Assembly (NCBI GenBank): GCA_016177705.1 | Contig: JACOUT010000003.1 | Coordinates: forward strand, 1-64,000 | Source: Deltaproteobacteria bacterium | GTDB taxonomy: Bacteria; Myxococcota; UBA727; VGSZ01 | Reading direction: 5' to 3' | DNA length: 64,000 nt | Shown here: positions 1 to 8,365 of the stretch, in pieces | Numbering within the stretch: position 1 is the first letter of the stretch | Layout of the letters: each line of letters begins with the position of its first letter | Notes under the pieces: model-generated | Database searches by the model: none | What the model was told of the DNA's origin: nothing | The model's input: only the letters and a program-made list of their open reading frames with translations | Position numbers and translations under genes: made by a program

Positions 1-176
1 GCGGCGGCCGGCGGCGTGGCGGCAGCCGGCGTGGCGGGCTTGGCCGGATCGGCGGGCTTGGCCGGGGCAGCGGCGGGCGCGGCGGGCGCGGGCGGCGGCG
101 TGGCGGGCTTGGCGGGCTCGCCGGCGAAGGCGACACCAGCGACGACGAACGACAGGGACACGAGCAGCTTGTTCAC
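1..176 (-). CDS. Exported Ala/Pro/Lys-rich protein, N-terminal part
   Basis: Reading the minus strand from a GTG at 174-176 gives an open frame to the window edge. The first 18 or so residues form a clear signal peptide: MNKLLV, a hydrophobic core, then an AFAG cleavage-type end. It is followed by a low-complexity tail of Ala, Pro and Lys (PAKPA and AAPA type units). A GGAGG ribosome site sits five bases before the GTG, which decides the start. The reverse-strand Gly/Ala frame here is its shadow. The protein is cut by the window edge, so no folded domain is visible and no function can be given; a proline-rich periplasmic spacer is typical of exported myxobacterial proteins. Confidence 0.6.
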   Translation of the reverse strand, partial: MNKLLVSLSFVVAGVAFAGEPAKPATPPPAPAAPAAAPAKPADPAKPATPAAATPPAA

Positions 177-252
177 GAAACCTCCAGTCGCCCGGCGAGG
201 GGCGAGGGAGGCCTGTTAGCGCACTTGGGTGCTTTCGCTCAATCGGACGCGC

Positions 253-732
253 TCAATCCGCCGTATCGGGGTCCCGGACGGCCTTGAAGAGCAGCTCGAC
301 CGCAGCGTCATCGCCCTTCCAGGGCGCGAGCAGGCGGGCGCGCCGCTGGGCGCGGGTCAGGATCAGCACGCCAGCGCTCTTCGACAGGCCGCTGCGCTGC
401 GTCTCCTTGAGGAACAGCCGCATGATCGCCAGGGTGCCGACGGAAAACACCGGCAGCGCCGTGAAGGCGGCCAGGGTGGCGTGGATGATGAGCGCGTAGG
501 GGGTATCGAGCACGCCGAACACCAGGGCGCCGGCGAGCGCCGCCAGCACGGTCGCGCCGGCGCGGATGCGGCGAAGCTGCACCAAGGTCTTCAGCAGGCC
601 GGCCATGGTGTCGTCGTCGACGTCGCGCACGCGCACCAGCCAGGGTTCGACGAACTGGCCCTTCGAGCCGGCCGCGAACGGGTCCGGCGCCGGAACGGAA
701 AGTGGGACGGGCAGGCGCTCGGCGTCACTCAT
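253..732 (-). CDS. Small membrane protein, two predicted TM segments
   Basis: This 159-residue protein has a soluble N-terminus of about 55 residues. Two hydrophobic stretches follow: residues about 58-77 (ATVLAALAGALVFGVL) and about 82-105. A basic, likely cytoplasmic C-terminus (KETQRSGLSKS, RAQRRARLL) completes it. No enzymatic motif is visible and I do not recognise the family. The gene diverges from the receiver-like gene at 843 with about 110 bases between starts. An inner-membrane location is inferred from the hydrophobic segments and positive-inside charge. Confidence 0.65.
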   Translation of the reverse strand: MSDAERLPVPLSVPAPDPFAAGSKGQFVEPWLVRVRDVDDDTMAGLLKTLVQLRRIRAGATVLAALAGALVFGVLDTPYALIIHATLAAFTALPVFSVGTLAIMRLFLKETQRSGLSKSAGVLILTRAQRRARLLAPWKGDDAAVELLFKAVRDPDTAD

Positions 733-842
733 GAGCCCCGAGCATACCGTCTCGACCGTCGCCTCGGCCGCCGCCTCGACCGCCGTGGGACGCCGACCGC
801 CTGCTTCATGCGGCCGTCGTCGGTCCGTGACAGACTGCGGCC

Positions 843-1850
843 GTGATCAACCCGCAGCAGTTCCGGCTGCTCCTGGCGGGACCGCGCGTGTCGCGGCTGC
901 GCCCCTTCGTCACCGCCCGCGGCTACCTGTGCGACGCCGCCACCGACGGCCAGACCGCGCTCGAGTTTCTGCGCGACGCACCGCGCCACGTGCTGTTGGT
1001 CGAGCTGGAGCTGGGCGACATGATGCTCGCCGATCTGCTGGCCACCGTGAACGAGGAGAACCTGGCGGGCGCCGTCATCCTGCTCGAGGACCCCTCCAAG
1101 TCGGGCCTGATCGTGAGCACGCTGACGCGCGGCATCGACGGCTACGTCGCCACGCCGCCCGACGAGGGCTTCCTCTTTCGCCTGATCGAGCGCCAGTTGC
1201 TCGCGCAGTGGGCCATCGCGCAGGCCGAGACGCTCGAGGTCGACACCGCCGAGAAGGCGCGGCTCGAGAAACAGCTCAACGTCGAGCGCGCCAAGGTCAC
1301 GCAGCTGGTGAAGGATCTGGCGGGGCTGCGCGAGGAGCTGGCGCAAGCGCAGGTGCAAGCGGCCAATGCGTTGGCCGAGGCCGCGGCGGCCAAGACCCGG
1401 CCGGTGCAGCGGGCGGCCTCGCGCGAGGAGCGCCCGGCCTTCGCGACCGCCGAGGACGGCGCCTACAAGACCGAGCAACGCACCTCGCCGCGCGGCTACG
1501 ATCGCGGCGAGCTCGAGGCCCTGCTCAGCGACGACAGCGGGGGCCACCCGACCACCCAGACGACGGCGCCCGCCCGGCCGCGCGCGTCCGGCGTCGCCGA
1601 GATCGGCTTCGACGAGCCGACCGGCACGCGCGTCGGCGTCGACCTGCGCTCGCCCGACGCGGCCAAGGGCGGCTTCGAGGAGAAGAGCGAGTCGGACCTG
1701 TTCCTCGACCTCGACGGGGAAGCGGAGGAGCCCGGCGAGGAGCCGACGACCGCGGGGCTGTCGCCGACGGCGCCCGGTAACCTGCGAGCGGTGTCGAAGG
1801 CCGCGACCAAGCCGATCGCCGACCCCTTCGAAGACTCGCTCGACGAGTGA
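843..1850 (+). CDS. Degenerate receiver-domain protein with coiled coil
   Basis: This 335-residue protein starts at GTG. Residues 1-115 look like a CheY-type receiver: LLLAGPRVSRLRP opens the fold, VLLVELELGDM sits where the phospho-accepting Asp strand should be, and GAVILLE and GYVATPPDEG fit later strands. The acidic pocket and the acceptor Asp are not conserved; the acceptor position reads Glu or Leu. Residues about 130-180 (KARLEKQLNVERAKVTQLVK onward) form a long heptad-like coiled coil, and the rest is low-complexity and acidic. It is probably a phosphorylation-independent scaffold or signalling adaptor. Assignment to a pseudo-receiver is by pattern only. It converges with the Lys-rich gene at 1855, leaving 4 bases between stops. 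Confidence 0.6.
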   Translation: MINPQQFRLLLAGPRVSRLRPFVTARGYLCDAATDGQTALEFLRDAPRHVLLVELELGDMMLADLLATVNEENLAGAVILLEDPSKSGLIVSTLTRGIDGYVATPPDEGFLFRLIERQLLAQWAIAQAETLEVDTAEKARLEKQLNVERAKVTQLVKDLAGLREELAQAQVQAANALAEAAAAKTRPVQRAASREERPAFATAEDGAYKTEQRTSPRGYDRGELEALLSDDSGGHPTTQTTAPARPRASGVAEIGFDEPTGTRVGVDLRSPDAAKGGFEEKSESDLFLDLDGEAEEPGEEPTTAGLSPTAPGNLRAVSKAATKPIADPFEDSLDE

Positions 1851-1854
1851 GCGC

Positions 1855-2214
1855 TCAGCGCGCGCGCGCCTTGGCGCGCGTCGCCTTGGCCTTGGGCGTG
1901 TTGAGGCGGCGCGCCGCCTCCTTCTCGAGGCCGGCGGCCATCTTCAAGCGGTTTGCGCTCTTGCGCGACGACTTGCGCGAGGGCTTGCCCGACTCGCTGT
2001 CCTCGAGCACCACGCTCGCCTTGCGCTCGGCGTGCATCGATCGGTTGCGGTCGGCGGTGTGGCGCTCGCCGCGCTTCACGTCGGTGGCGCTGACTCCGGG
2101 GGCCGCGGTGTCGACGTCGCGTCGCTTCGCCTTCTTCGGCTTTTTCGGCTTCGCGGTCTTCTTGCGCTGCTTGGCTTGTTGTTCGCGGCGGTAGTCGTCG
2201 GCTTTGGTGACCAT
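1855..2214 (-). CDS. Lys/Arg-rich basic protein
   Basis: This 119-residue protein has strongly basic ends (KQRKKTAKPKKPKKAKRR near residue 16, and KAKATRAKARAR at the C-terminus) around a polar middle containing SGKPSRKSSRKSANRLK. No globular motif is seen. Proteins of this composition in high-GC bacteria bind nucleic acids or sit on the nucleoid, but this is inference from charge alone. Similar basic tails occur in the small protein at 31995 and at the N-terminus of the subtilase at 33377. The start ATG at 2214 gives MVTKADDYRREQQ. Confidence 0.6.
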   Translation of the reverse strand: MVTKADDYRREQQAKQRKKTAKPKKPKKAKRRDVDTAAPGVSATDVKRGERHTADRNRSMHAERKASVVLEDSESGKPSRKSSRKSANRLKMAAGLEKEAARRLNTPKAKATRAKARAR

Positions 2215-2317
2215 GGGGCCTTATGCCATGCGTCGACGGCGCGACGAAACACCAAGATCGACGGGGCGTCGCTGCGTGCTTTCACGCGGCCCGTGTGCGT
2301 CCACGCTCAGGGGCCGC

Positions 2318-4792
2318 TCAGGGGACGACCACCGACGGGAACGACGGGAACGGGCAGCCGAAGCGCACCACCGCGCCCTCGGGGGCGTGGAGGAGCCCGT
2401 CGGCAGTTGGTGGCGGTGGCACCGTCACCACCGCGTACACGCTCTGCGGCGACAGCGGGCTTCTGAGCGCGCGCGCCGGCCGCTCGGCGACGGTGAAGGG
2501 CGTGGTGGCGAGCACCAGCGGCGTGCCGGTGTCGACGCCGTCATACAGCGTGACGGTGGTGGTGCCGACCAGGTCGCGCACCAGCGCCACCGCACCGACG
2601 GCGCCGAAGCGCGGCTCGAGCGCGAGCGCGTCGACCGCGACCACGCCGACGTCGCCGAGCGGCACCGACCAGGTGGTGACCACCGGATCGAGCGCGCCGA
2701 GCGGCGGCGCCATCACCTGGAGGGCGAACGCCGGGCAGAAGGCCGGTACGTCGGTGCACAGGTTCGGCCGCACCAGCGCCAGCTCCTCGGCGCGCGGCGT
2801 GATCGAGACCGACAGCACGTCGTCGCCGAGCGCCACCCAGGGCACCTCGTCGGCGATGTCGAAGAAGGCGAGCGGGAACAGCGAGGCCGAGGTCGGCTCG
2901 GCGTACTCGCTGCAGCCATCGGCGTAGCCGCCGAGCAGGCCGTGGCGCGCCACCGCCCACGCCATCCCTTCGTAGCGGAACACGTCGACGTCGCGGAAGG
3001 CCAGCTCCTCGGTGGGCGGCGGCATCTCCATGCACTCGTCGTAGATGATGGGCGACCAGCCGAACTGGCCGTAGCCGTCGGGCGGCGCGGCGGCGCTTAT
3101 GAAGCCGGTGTCGAGCGTGGTCTCCATCCACGGCATCTGCGCGGCGCCACCGTCGGGCGGCGGCGGGTCGGCCTCGCGGTCGCCGGCGCCGCCGCTGTCG
3201 GGCGCATCGGCCGGCTGGTAGGGCCACTGCGGCAGGTCCCAACCGACCACCGACGGTGCGCCGTCGAGGTCGGCGACGCGCAGCCCCGCATGCACGTTGG
3301 TCTCCACCTGCCAGCGGGGACCGTTGTAGTAGTACGACGTCGAGCGCGCGCTGACGGAGCGCGTCGTCAGCGAGACGTCGACCTGGTGGATGCGCATCTC
3401 GCGGCCCGGGTCGGGGCGCGGCGCGTAGGTCGACTCGGCCACGAGCACCTGCACCGCGTCGGAGGGCACCCAGTCGTCGACCATCAGATCGTCGTCGGTG
3501 CGCACGAACGACGCGTCCACCGTGCCATAGGCGAGGCCGACCACGATCGAGGTGCCACCCTCGGCGCGCGCCAGCTCGCCCTCGTCCATCACGGTGACGA
3601 CGACGGCGGTGGCGCAGAAGCCCGGGTCGTACGCCGTGCGCGTGAAGGCCCACATGTCCCAGGGCGAGCACGGCACGCCGCCCTGGCCGAAGGGCTCGCT
3701 CTTCCACAAGACGGCGAGGGTCGGCCGCCAGCCGACCAGGCCCTGCGTGACGTCGAGCGCCTGGCCGAAGCGCAGCGTGGTGTCGAAGCCTGGCGGCGGA
3801 TCGATCGGCTGGCTGTCGAGGTGCTCGTCTTGATACCAACGCACGTCCTCCTCGACGTGCAGCGTGGGGCGCGCGAGGGGCGAGGGCGGCTGCGCGGTGG
3901 GCGCCACCGTCTCGCCCGAGACGCACGCCTGCGCCAGGCAGGAGTCGCCCGCGGTGCACAGGTCGCCGTCCTCGCAGGGGAAGCCGTCGGGCGTGGGTGC
4001 CGCCACGCACACGCCGTAGAAGCAGGTCTCGAGCTGCGCGCAGGAAAACGGCCCGCAGGGCGTGCCGTCCTGCACCACCGAGCGCACGCAGCCGCTCGTC
4101 GCCACGCAGGTGTCGGCCGTGCACGGGTTGTCGTCCTCGCAGCGCGCGTCGACGGGCTCGAACACGCAGCCGCGGCTCGGATCGCAGGTGTCGATGGTGC
4201 AGTCGACCAGGTCGCCGCAGGTGACGGCGCGGCCGAGGCAGGTGCCGCTCGAGCAGCGATCGTCCTCGGTGCACAAGGAGCCGTCCGAGCACGCCTCGCC
4301 GTCGGGGTGCGCGGTGCGCACGCACTCGCCGAGCGTGGCGTCGAACAGCGCGGTCTCGCACGGGTCGCGCGCTTCGCACGGCGGCGGTGCGCGCACCTCC
4401 ACCTCGAGCACGGCGGCCACCGGCGCCACCTCGTCGTCGACGGGGGTGATGGTCAAGACAAGCTCGGTGCGCACGCCCTCGGCGCCGGCTTGCGGCGTCA
4501 ACGCGATGTCGACGAGCGCGGTATCGGCCGACTCGACGCGCTCGGGTGCGTTCAAGATCGTAGCGCCGACCAGCGTGCTGGCGCCCTCGAGCAGCGGCGC
4601 CTCGAGGTCGAGGCCGACGCGGCTGGTGTTCGCCAACACGAACGGCACCGTCACCGGGTAGCCGATCCAGACGACCTGCGTGGCGCGGCTCGGGGTGACC
4701 GTCAGGTCGGCGAGCAGGGCGTCGAGGAAGACGGGCTCACACGCGGCGAGCGCGCCACACAGGCCAAGGAGGAGGAGGGGGCGGCGTGACAC
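2318..4792 (-). CDS. Large Cys-rich lipoprotein
   Basis: About 824 residues. I chose the GTG at 4792 because it puts a short n-region (VSRRP) directly before a lipoprotein signal (LLLLGLCGALAAC, lipid-bearing Cys at about residue 18). An in-frame upstream extension to 4888 is Arg-rich and unlikely. Residues about 50-170 look like a beta-sandwich. Residues about 175-320 carry repeated Cys-rich modules of the DG..C.DG and CT.DTC..S.GC type, seen in many myxobacterial surface lipoproteins and resembling metazoan Dickkopf-like Cys-rich regions. The remaining 500 residues are beta-rich without a recognised fold. It is probably exposed at the outer membrane. The substrate or partner is unknown. Confidence 0.72.
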   Translation of the reverse strand: MSRRPLLLLGLCGALAACEPVFLDALLADLTVTPSRATQVVWIGYPVTVPFVLANTSRVGLDLEAPLLEGASTLVGATILNAPERVESADTALVDIALTPQAGAEGVRTELVLTITPVDDEVAPVAAVLEVEVRAPPPCEARDPCETALFDATLGECVRTAHPDGEACSDGSLCTEDDRCSSGTCLGRAVTCGDLVDCTIDTCDPSRGCVFEPVDARCEDDNPCTADTCVATSGCVRSVVQDGTPCGPFSCAQLETCFYGVCVAAPTPDGFPCEDGDLCTAGDSCLAQACVSGETVAPTAQPPSPLARPTLHVEEDVRWYQDEHLDSQPIDPPPGFDTTLRFGQALDVTQGLVGWRPTLAVLWKSEPFGQGGVPCSPWDMWAFTRTAYDPGFCATAVVVTVMDEGELARAEGGTSIVVGLAYGTVDASFVRTDDDLMVDDWVPSDAVQVLVAESTYAPRPDPGREMRIHQVDVSLTTRSVSARSTSYYYNGPRWQVETNVHAGLRVADLDGAPSVVGWDLPQWPYQPADAPDSGGAGDREADPPPPDGGAAQMPWMETTLDTGFISAAAPPDGYGQFGWSPIIYDECMEMPPPTEELAFRDVDVFRYEGMAWAVARHGLLGGYADGCSEYAEPTSASLFPLAFFDIADEVPWVALGDDVLSVSITPRAEELALVRPNLCTDVPAFCPAFALQVMAPPLGALDPVVTTWSVPLGDVGVVAVDALALEPRFGAVGAVALVRDLVGTTTVTLYDGVDTGTPLVLATTPFTVAERPARALRSPLSPQSVYAVVTVPPPPTADGLLHAPEGAVVRFGCPFPSFPSVVVP

Positions 4793-4920
4793 GCGGAGCC
4801 GGAGAAGCAAGCGACGGGCCGCGCGCGATCGCGTCGTGGCGCGGTGCGCGGGCGCGCCTTTCCGTCGACTGCGATCTGCAGGCAGCATGCCGGCCGCGGC
4901 TTTCCACGTGGGGCCGGCTG

Positions 4921-6648
4921 CTACGCAGAGCGGTGCACGATGGCGGCCAGGCGGTCGCCGAGCTGCTCCGGGTCGAAGGGCTTGGTCACCAGGTCGTCCA
5001 TGCCGGCGGCCCGGGCGCGTACGCGATCTTCCGGCAGCGCCGAGGCGGTGAGCGCCACCAGCGGCAGGTGCGTGCCGACCGGCTCGGCGGCGCGGATGCG
5101 GCGCGCCACCTCGTAGCCGTCCATCTCGGGCATCTCGCAGTCGAGCAGCACGGCGTCGAAGGCGCTGGCGCCGAGCGCGTCGAGCGCCGCGCTGCCCGAG
5201 GGCACGGCGACCGCGCGCGCGCCGAGCTTTTCGAGGAAGCGCACTGCCAACAGACGATTGACCGCGTGATCGTCGACCACCAACACGCGCAACGCCAGCG
5301 GTGCGCGCCGCTCGCTATGGGGCGCGAGAGCCGCCGGCGGTGCCGCCTCGGGCAGCTCGGCGTCGAACCAGAAGGTCGAGCCCTTGCCCAGCTCGGTCTC
5401 GACGTGGATCTCACCACCCATGCGCTCGACGATGGCCTTGGCGATCGACAGGCCGAGGCCGCTGCCGCTCTGGCCTTGGGTGGTGGCCTGGTCGCCGTGC
5501 GTGAACGGCTCGAACAGCGACGACAGCACGTCGGGCGCAATGCCAACGCCGGTATCGACCACGGCAAAGCGCAACCTGCCGTCGACCGGCGCCACGCGCA
5601 GCGTCACCGTGCCCTTGGGGGTGAACTTGACGGCGTTGCCCACCAGGTTCAACAGCACCTGCTTGAGCCGCACGGGGTCGCCAGTGACGAAGCGCGGCGC
5701 CTGGCACTGCAGGACGACGTCGAGCGCGCGGTCGCTGGCGTTGACTGCGCCGACACGCACGGTCTCGTCGAGCACGCGGTGCAGGTCGAAGGCGACGTGG
5801 TGCAGCTCGAGGCCGCCGCCCGCGAGCCAGGCGCGATCGAGGATGTCGTTGACAAGCGCCAAGAGCGTCTCGCCCGAGGCGAGCGCGGCGCGCGCGTGCT
5901 CGGCGTGCGGTGCAGGCAGCTTGGCGTCGTCGAGCAGGCGGGCGAAGCCGATGGCGCCGGTGAGCGGCGTGCGCAGCTCGTGGCTGACGGTGGCGATCAG
6001 TCGATCCTTGGCCGCGTTGGCCAGCTCGGCCTCGGTGCGCGAGGCTGCCAGCTCTTCATTGGCGGCGCGCAGCGCCTCGAGCGCGCGCCGGGACAGCGAG
6101 TCGTGGGACGCGGCGAAGATCAGCGTCACCACGACGAGGATCGTCAGCGCCACGACGTCGATCCAGCGGCTCGGCGGCGGCGGCATCGGGAACGGCACGC
6201 CGAGCGCCTGGGCGGCAGCGAGCGCGACGATGGTGCCGACACCAAGAGCGAGCCAGACCACCGCGGCCTTGCGCCCCACGGTCATGAGCGCGATCAGCGG
6301 GGTTACCGCGAAGAACGCCAGCGCCGGCAGACGCATACCGCCGTAGAGGGCGCTCACCAGGCAGATCTGCGCGTTGACCAGCACGATGACCGCGTGGGCG
6401 ATGGGCGCGCGTGGCAAGCCGCGCCGCAGCGCCACCACGAGCGCGGTGGCGAGGATCGCCGCCGCGGCCTGTGCGAGTGCGAGCCGGTTGTTGCCGGCGT
6501 GCAGGTGCATGGCGCCGAGCGACACGAAGGCACCGAGCGCGGCGACCAGCACGATCGCCAGCAGTCGAACACCGAACAGCGCTTCGGGCGCGCCCGACAG
6601 CGTCGTGGGCAGCAGCCGATCGACCAGGAGCCGGCCGTTGTTCGACAT
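4921..6648 (-). CDS. Hybrid sensor histidine kinase with C-terminal receiver
   Basis: From the ATG at 6648 the protein is 575 residues. Residues about 20-180 contain several hydrophobic segments (for example LLAIVLVAALGAFVSLGAM), so the sensor part lies in the membrane. Then come a short coiled linker, the H-box (VSHELRTPLTGAIGF), the ATPase N-box (LLNLVGNAVKFTP), G1 (VVDTGVGIAP) and G2 (SGSGLGLSIAK). A receiver ends the protein, with acidic pair VVDDH, acceptor Asp in LLDCEMPEMDGYE, Thr in LVALTAS and Lys in VTKPFD. All catalytic residues are present. No periplasmic sensing domain is visible and no dedicated response regulator is adjacent. The start could also be 57 bases upstream. Confidence 0.92.
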   Translation of the reverse strand: MSNNGRLLVDRLLPTTLSGAPEALFGVRLLAIVLVAALGAFVSLGAMHLHAGNNRLALAQAAAAILATALVVALRRGLPRAPIAHAVIVLVNAQICLVSALYGGMRLPALAFFAVTPLIALMTVGRKAAVVWLALGVGTIVALAAAQALGVPFPMPPPPSRWIDVVALTILVVVTLIFAASHDSLSRRALEALRAANEELAASRTEAELANAAKDRLIATVSHELRTPLTGAIGFARLLDDAKLPAPHAEHARAALASGETLLALVNDILDRAWLAGGGLELHHVAFDLHRVLDETVRVGAVNASDRALDVVLQCQAPRFVTGDPVRLKQVLLNLVGNAVKFTPKGTVTLRVAPVDGRLRFAVVDTGVGIAPDVLSSLFEPFTHGDQATTQGQSGSGLGLSIAKAIVERMGGEIHVETELGKGSTFWFDAELPEAAPPAALAPHSERRAPLALRVLVVDDHAVNRLLAVRFLEKLGARAVAVPSGSAALDALGASAFDAVLLDCEMPEMDGYEVARRIRAAEPVGTHLPLVALTASALPEDRVRARAAGMDDLVTKPFDPEQLGDRLAAIVHRSA

Positions 6649-6720
6649 CGCAATGACCCTATGGTCTTGCGAGCTCCCGCGCTGTGCAATGGCTCCGACC
6701 AGCACGTCCGCCTGGATGAA

Positions 6721-7404
6721 TCAGCGGCGCTCGCCCGCGCGCGCCAGCGCCGCGACGAGCGCGCCGCCCGCGTCGTCGATGCTCTTGCCGAAGGCGACCA
6801 CGCCGTCTTGGTGGCCGCGCATGACGAAGACCCGACCGTCCGGCAGCGATGAGCTGCGCCACAGCCGCGCCACCTCGCGCGCCATCTCGGGGGTGCCGTA
6901 GTCGACGCCGGGGGCGGTCTCGGGCAGCGGCAAGCGGGCCTCGAAGATGGCGGGCGCGTGCACGTGGAAGACGGCGCGGATGGTCGGCGAGGCGTCGTAG
7001 ACGGTGGCGTGCGTCATCGACTCCGACGACGGCAGCGACGGCCCGTGGCTGGTCACGTGGTTTCGTTTGACGTCGGCGGCGCTGACGACGCAGAAGTCGT
7101 CAGCGGTCAGATCGCGGCGGTCCGAGGTCTGTGTGCCGGTGATGGCGAAGGCGCGCGCGCCGCGCTCACCGGGGAAGGGCCCAAGGCGAGCGCTCAGGTT
7201 GCCGTAGGCGGCGCCCTGGTAGCGCGCACGGTCTTTGCCGAGCAGGCCGAGGTCGAAGAGGACGCGCCGCCAGCCGGCCAACAGCCCGACCAGCTCGACG
7301 GCGCCGCGCGGCAGCGGGCCGCTTTGGTGCGTGGCCGCGAACTTGATGACGCCCTCGCGGGCGCCGTCGTGGCCATGGTGCTGCGCGCGTTGCGGATCGG
7401 ACAC
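6721..7404 (-). CDS. Class II aldolase/adducin family protein
   Basis: The frame contains the class II aldolase landmarks in order: EGVIKFAATH near the N-terminus, AYGNLSARL, FAITGTQTSD and a metal-site segment AVFHVHAPAIFE. The family includes fuculose-phosphate aldolase and methylthioribulose-phosphate dehydratase, which use a His-coordinated divalent metal. The spacing here does not tell which substrate is used. The open frame continues to an ATG at 7560, but that codon is back-to-back with the start of the divergent MbnP-like gene and the extra 52 residues are low in family character. I therefore prefer an internal GTG at 7404; this start is uncertain and lacks a clear ribosome site. Confidence 0.7.
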   Translation of the reverse strand: MSDPQRAQHHGHDGAREGVIKFAATHQSGPLPRGAVELVGLLAGWRRVLFDLGLLGKDRARYQGAAYGNLSARLGPFPGERGARAFAITGTQTSDRRDLTADDFCVVSAADVKRNHVTSHGPSLPSSESMTHATVYDASPTIRAVFHVHAPAIFEARLPLPETAPGVDYGTPEMAREVARLWRSSSLPDGRVFVMRGHQDGVVAFGKSIDDAGGALVAALARAGERR

Positions 7405-7558
7405 GGCGACGAGGCTGGTAGCACCGTCGCGGGGCGTGGGGAAACGCCCAGCGGCGCCGTGGGTGCGACGACGTGTCGCATCGCCGTATCGCTCGAGCGC
7501 GTCCATGGTGTCGCGTGCGCGCCGCCCCGAGCTCGAGCGGCGCGCCTCGAGGTCCGCC

Positions 7559-8356
7559 ATGTGTCAGCCGATCACCAACCCCGTCGCCCGCTCGCTCGCG
7601 GCGCTCGCCGTGACCGCGCTCGCCTCAGCCGCCTGCGTCGAGGGCGCCGAGGGGGAGGGCGAGGGCGAGGGGGAGCCAGGGCAAGCGAGCGCGTCGCTGC
7701 GCTTCGGTCACACGGTGGACGGCGCGGCGCTCGCGCTCGGCACCGACACGCCACACACCAACGCCGCCGGCAACCAGTTCGGCGTCACTCGGCTGTCGTA
7801 CTTCGTCAGTGACGTCATGGTCACGCTGGCCGACGGCGCCACGCTGGCGGCGCCGGGCGGCCACTATCTCGACCACGACACGCCCGAGACGCTTGCGCTG
7901 CCGCTCGACGGGGAGGCGCCGGCGGGCGCGCTTGTCAGCGTGGCCTTCGTCATGGGCCTGCCGCCCGCGCTGAACGACAGCGGCGCCTTCCCGAGCGCGC
8001 CCGCGTCCTCGATGGAGTGGCCCGAGTCCATGGGCGGCGGCTACCACTTCATGAAGAGCGAGGGGAAGTTCATCGCGGATGACGGCGCCACCGAGAGCTA
8101 TGCCACCCACAGCGGCGCGCTCGGCGGCGTCGACTACTCCTTCGCCGTGACGCTCGACGCGAGCGCGCTCGCGCTCGACGAGGGCGCCTCCACCATCGAC
8201 GTCGAGATGCACGTCGACGAGTGGTACACCAACCCCACCGACTGGGACTTCAACGACTACTTCCCCGGCGGCATCATGATGAACGCCGACGCGCAGGCCA
8301 TCTTGAAGGCCAACGGCGCCGACGTGTTCGCGCTCGGCGCCGTCACCCACCAGTAG
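7559..8356 (+). CDS. MbnP-like copper-associated lipoprotein
   Basis: This 265-residue protein has a lipoprotein signal (ALAVTALASAAC, Cys about 26), a short GEGEGE linker and then an MbnP-type beta domain. Recognisable pieces are LRFGHTVDGAALALG, NQFGVTRLSYFVSDV, MEWPESMGGGYHFM and SEGKF. In the methanobactin-associated family the partner MbnH oxidises a Trp of MbnP to kynurenine, and MbnP binds copper in the periplasm. The W in MEWPESMGGGYHF is the candidate residue, by analogy only. The next gene is an MbnH-like protein only 10 bases downstream, which supports the call. No methanobactin precursor was noticed nearby, so the pair more likely serves general copper handling. Confidence 0.8.
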   Translation: MCQPITNPVARSLAALAVTALASAACVEGAEGEGEGEGEPGQASASLRFGHTVDGAALALGTDTPHTNAAGNQFGVTRLSYFVSDVMVTLADGATLAAPGGHYLDHDTPETLALPLDGEAPAGALVSVAFVMGLPPALNDSGAFPSAPASSMEWPESMGGGYHFMKSEGKFIADDGATESYATHSGALGGVDYSFAVTLDASALALDEGASTIDVEMHVDEWYTNPTDWDFNDYFPGGIMMNADAQAILKANGADVFALGAVTHQ

Positions 8357-8365
8357 GAGCGAACC

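Noticed and set aside
2204..4789. 861-residue plus-strand frame opposite the Cys-rich lipoprotein
   Set aside because: His/Arg/Gly-rich shadow; the minus-strand frame has a lipobox and Cys-module repeats. Similar long antisense frames at 4786-6852, 9291-11984, 12375-13874, 16759-18963, 24901-26247, 27345-29798 and 33515-35224 are rejected for the same reason.
4921..6648. Link of the hybrid kinase to the neighbouring aldolase gene
   Set aside because: Same strand but no shared function or short overlap; no evidence beyond proximity.
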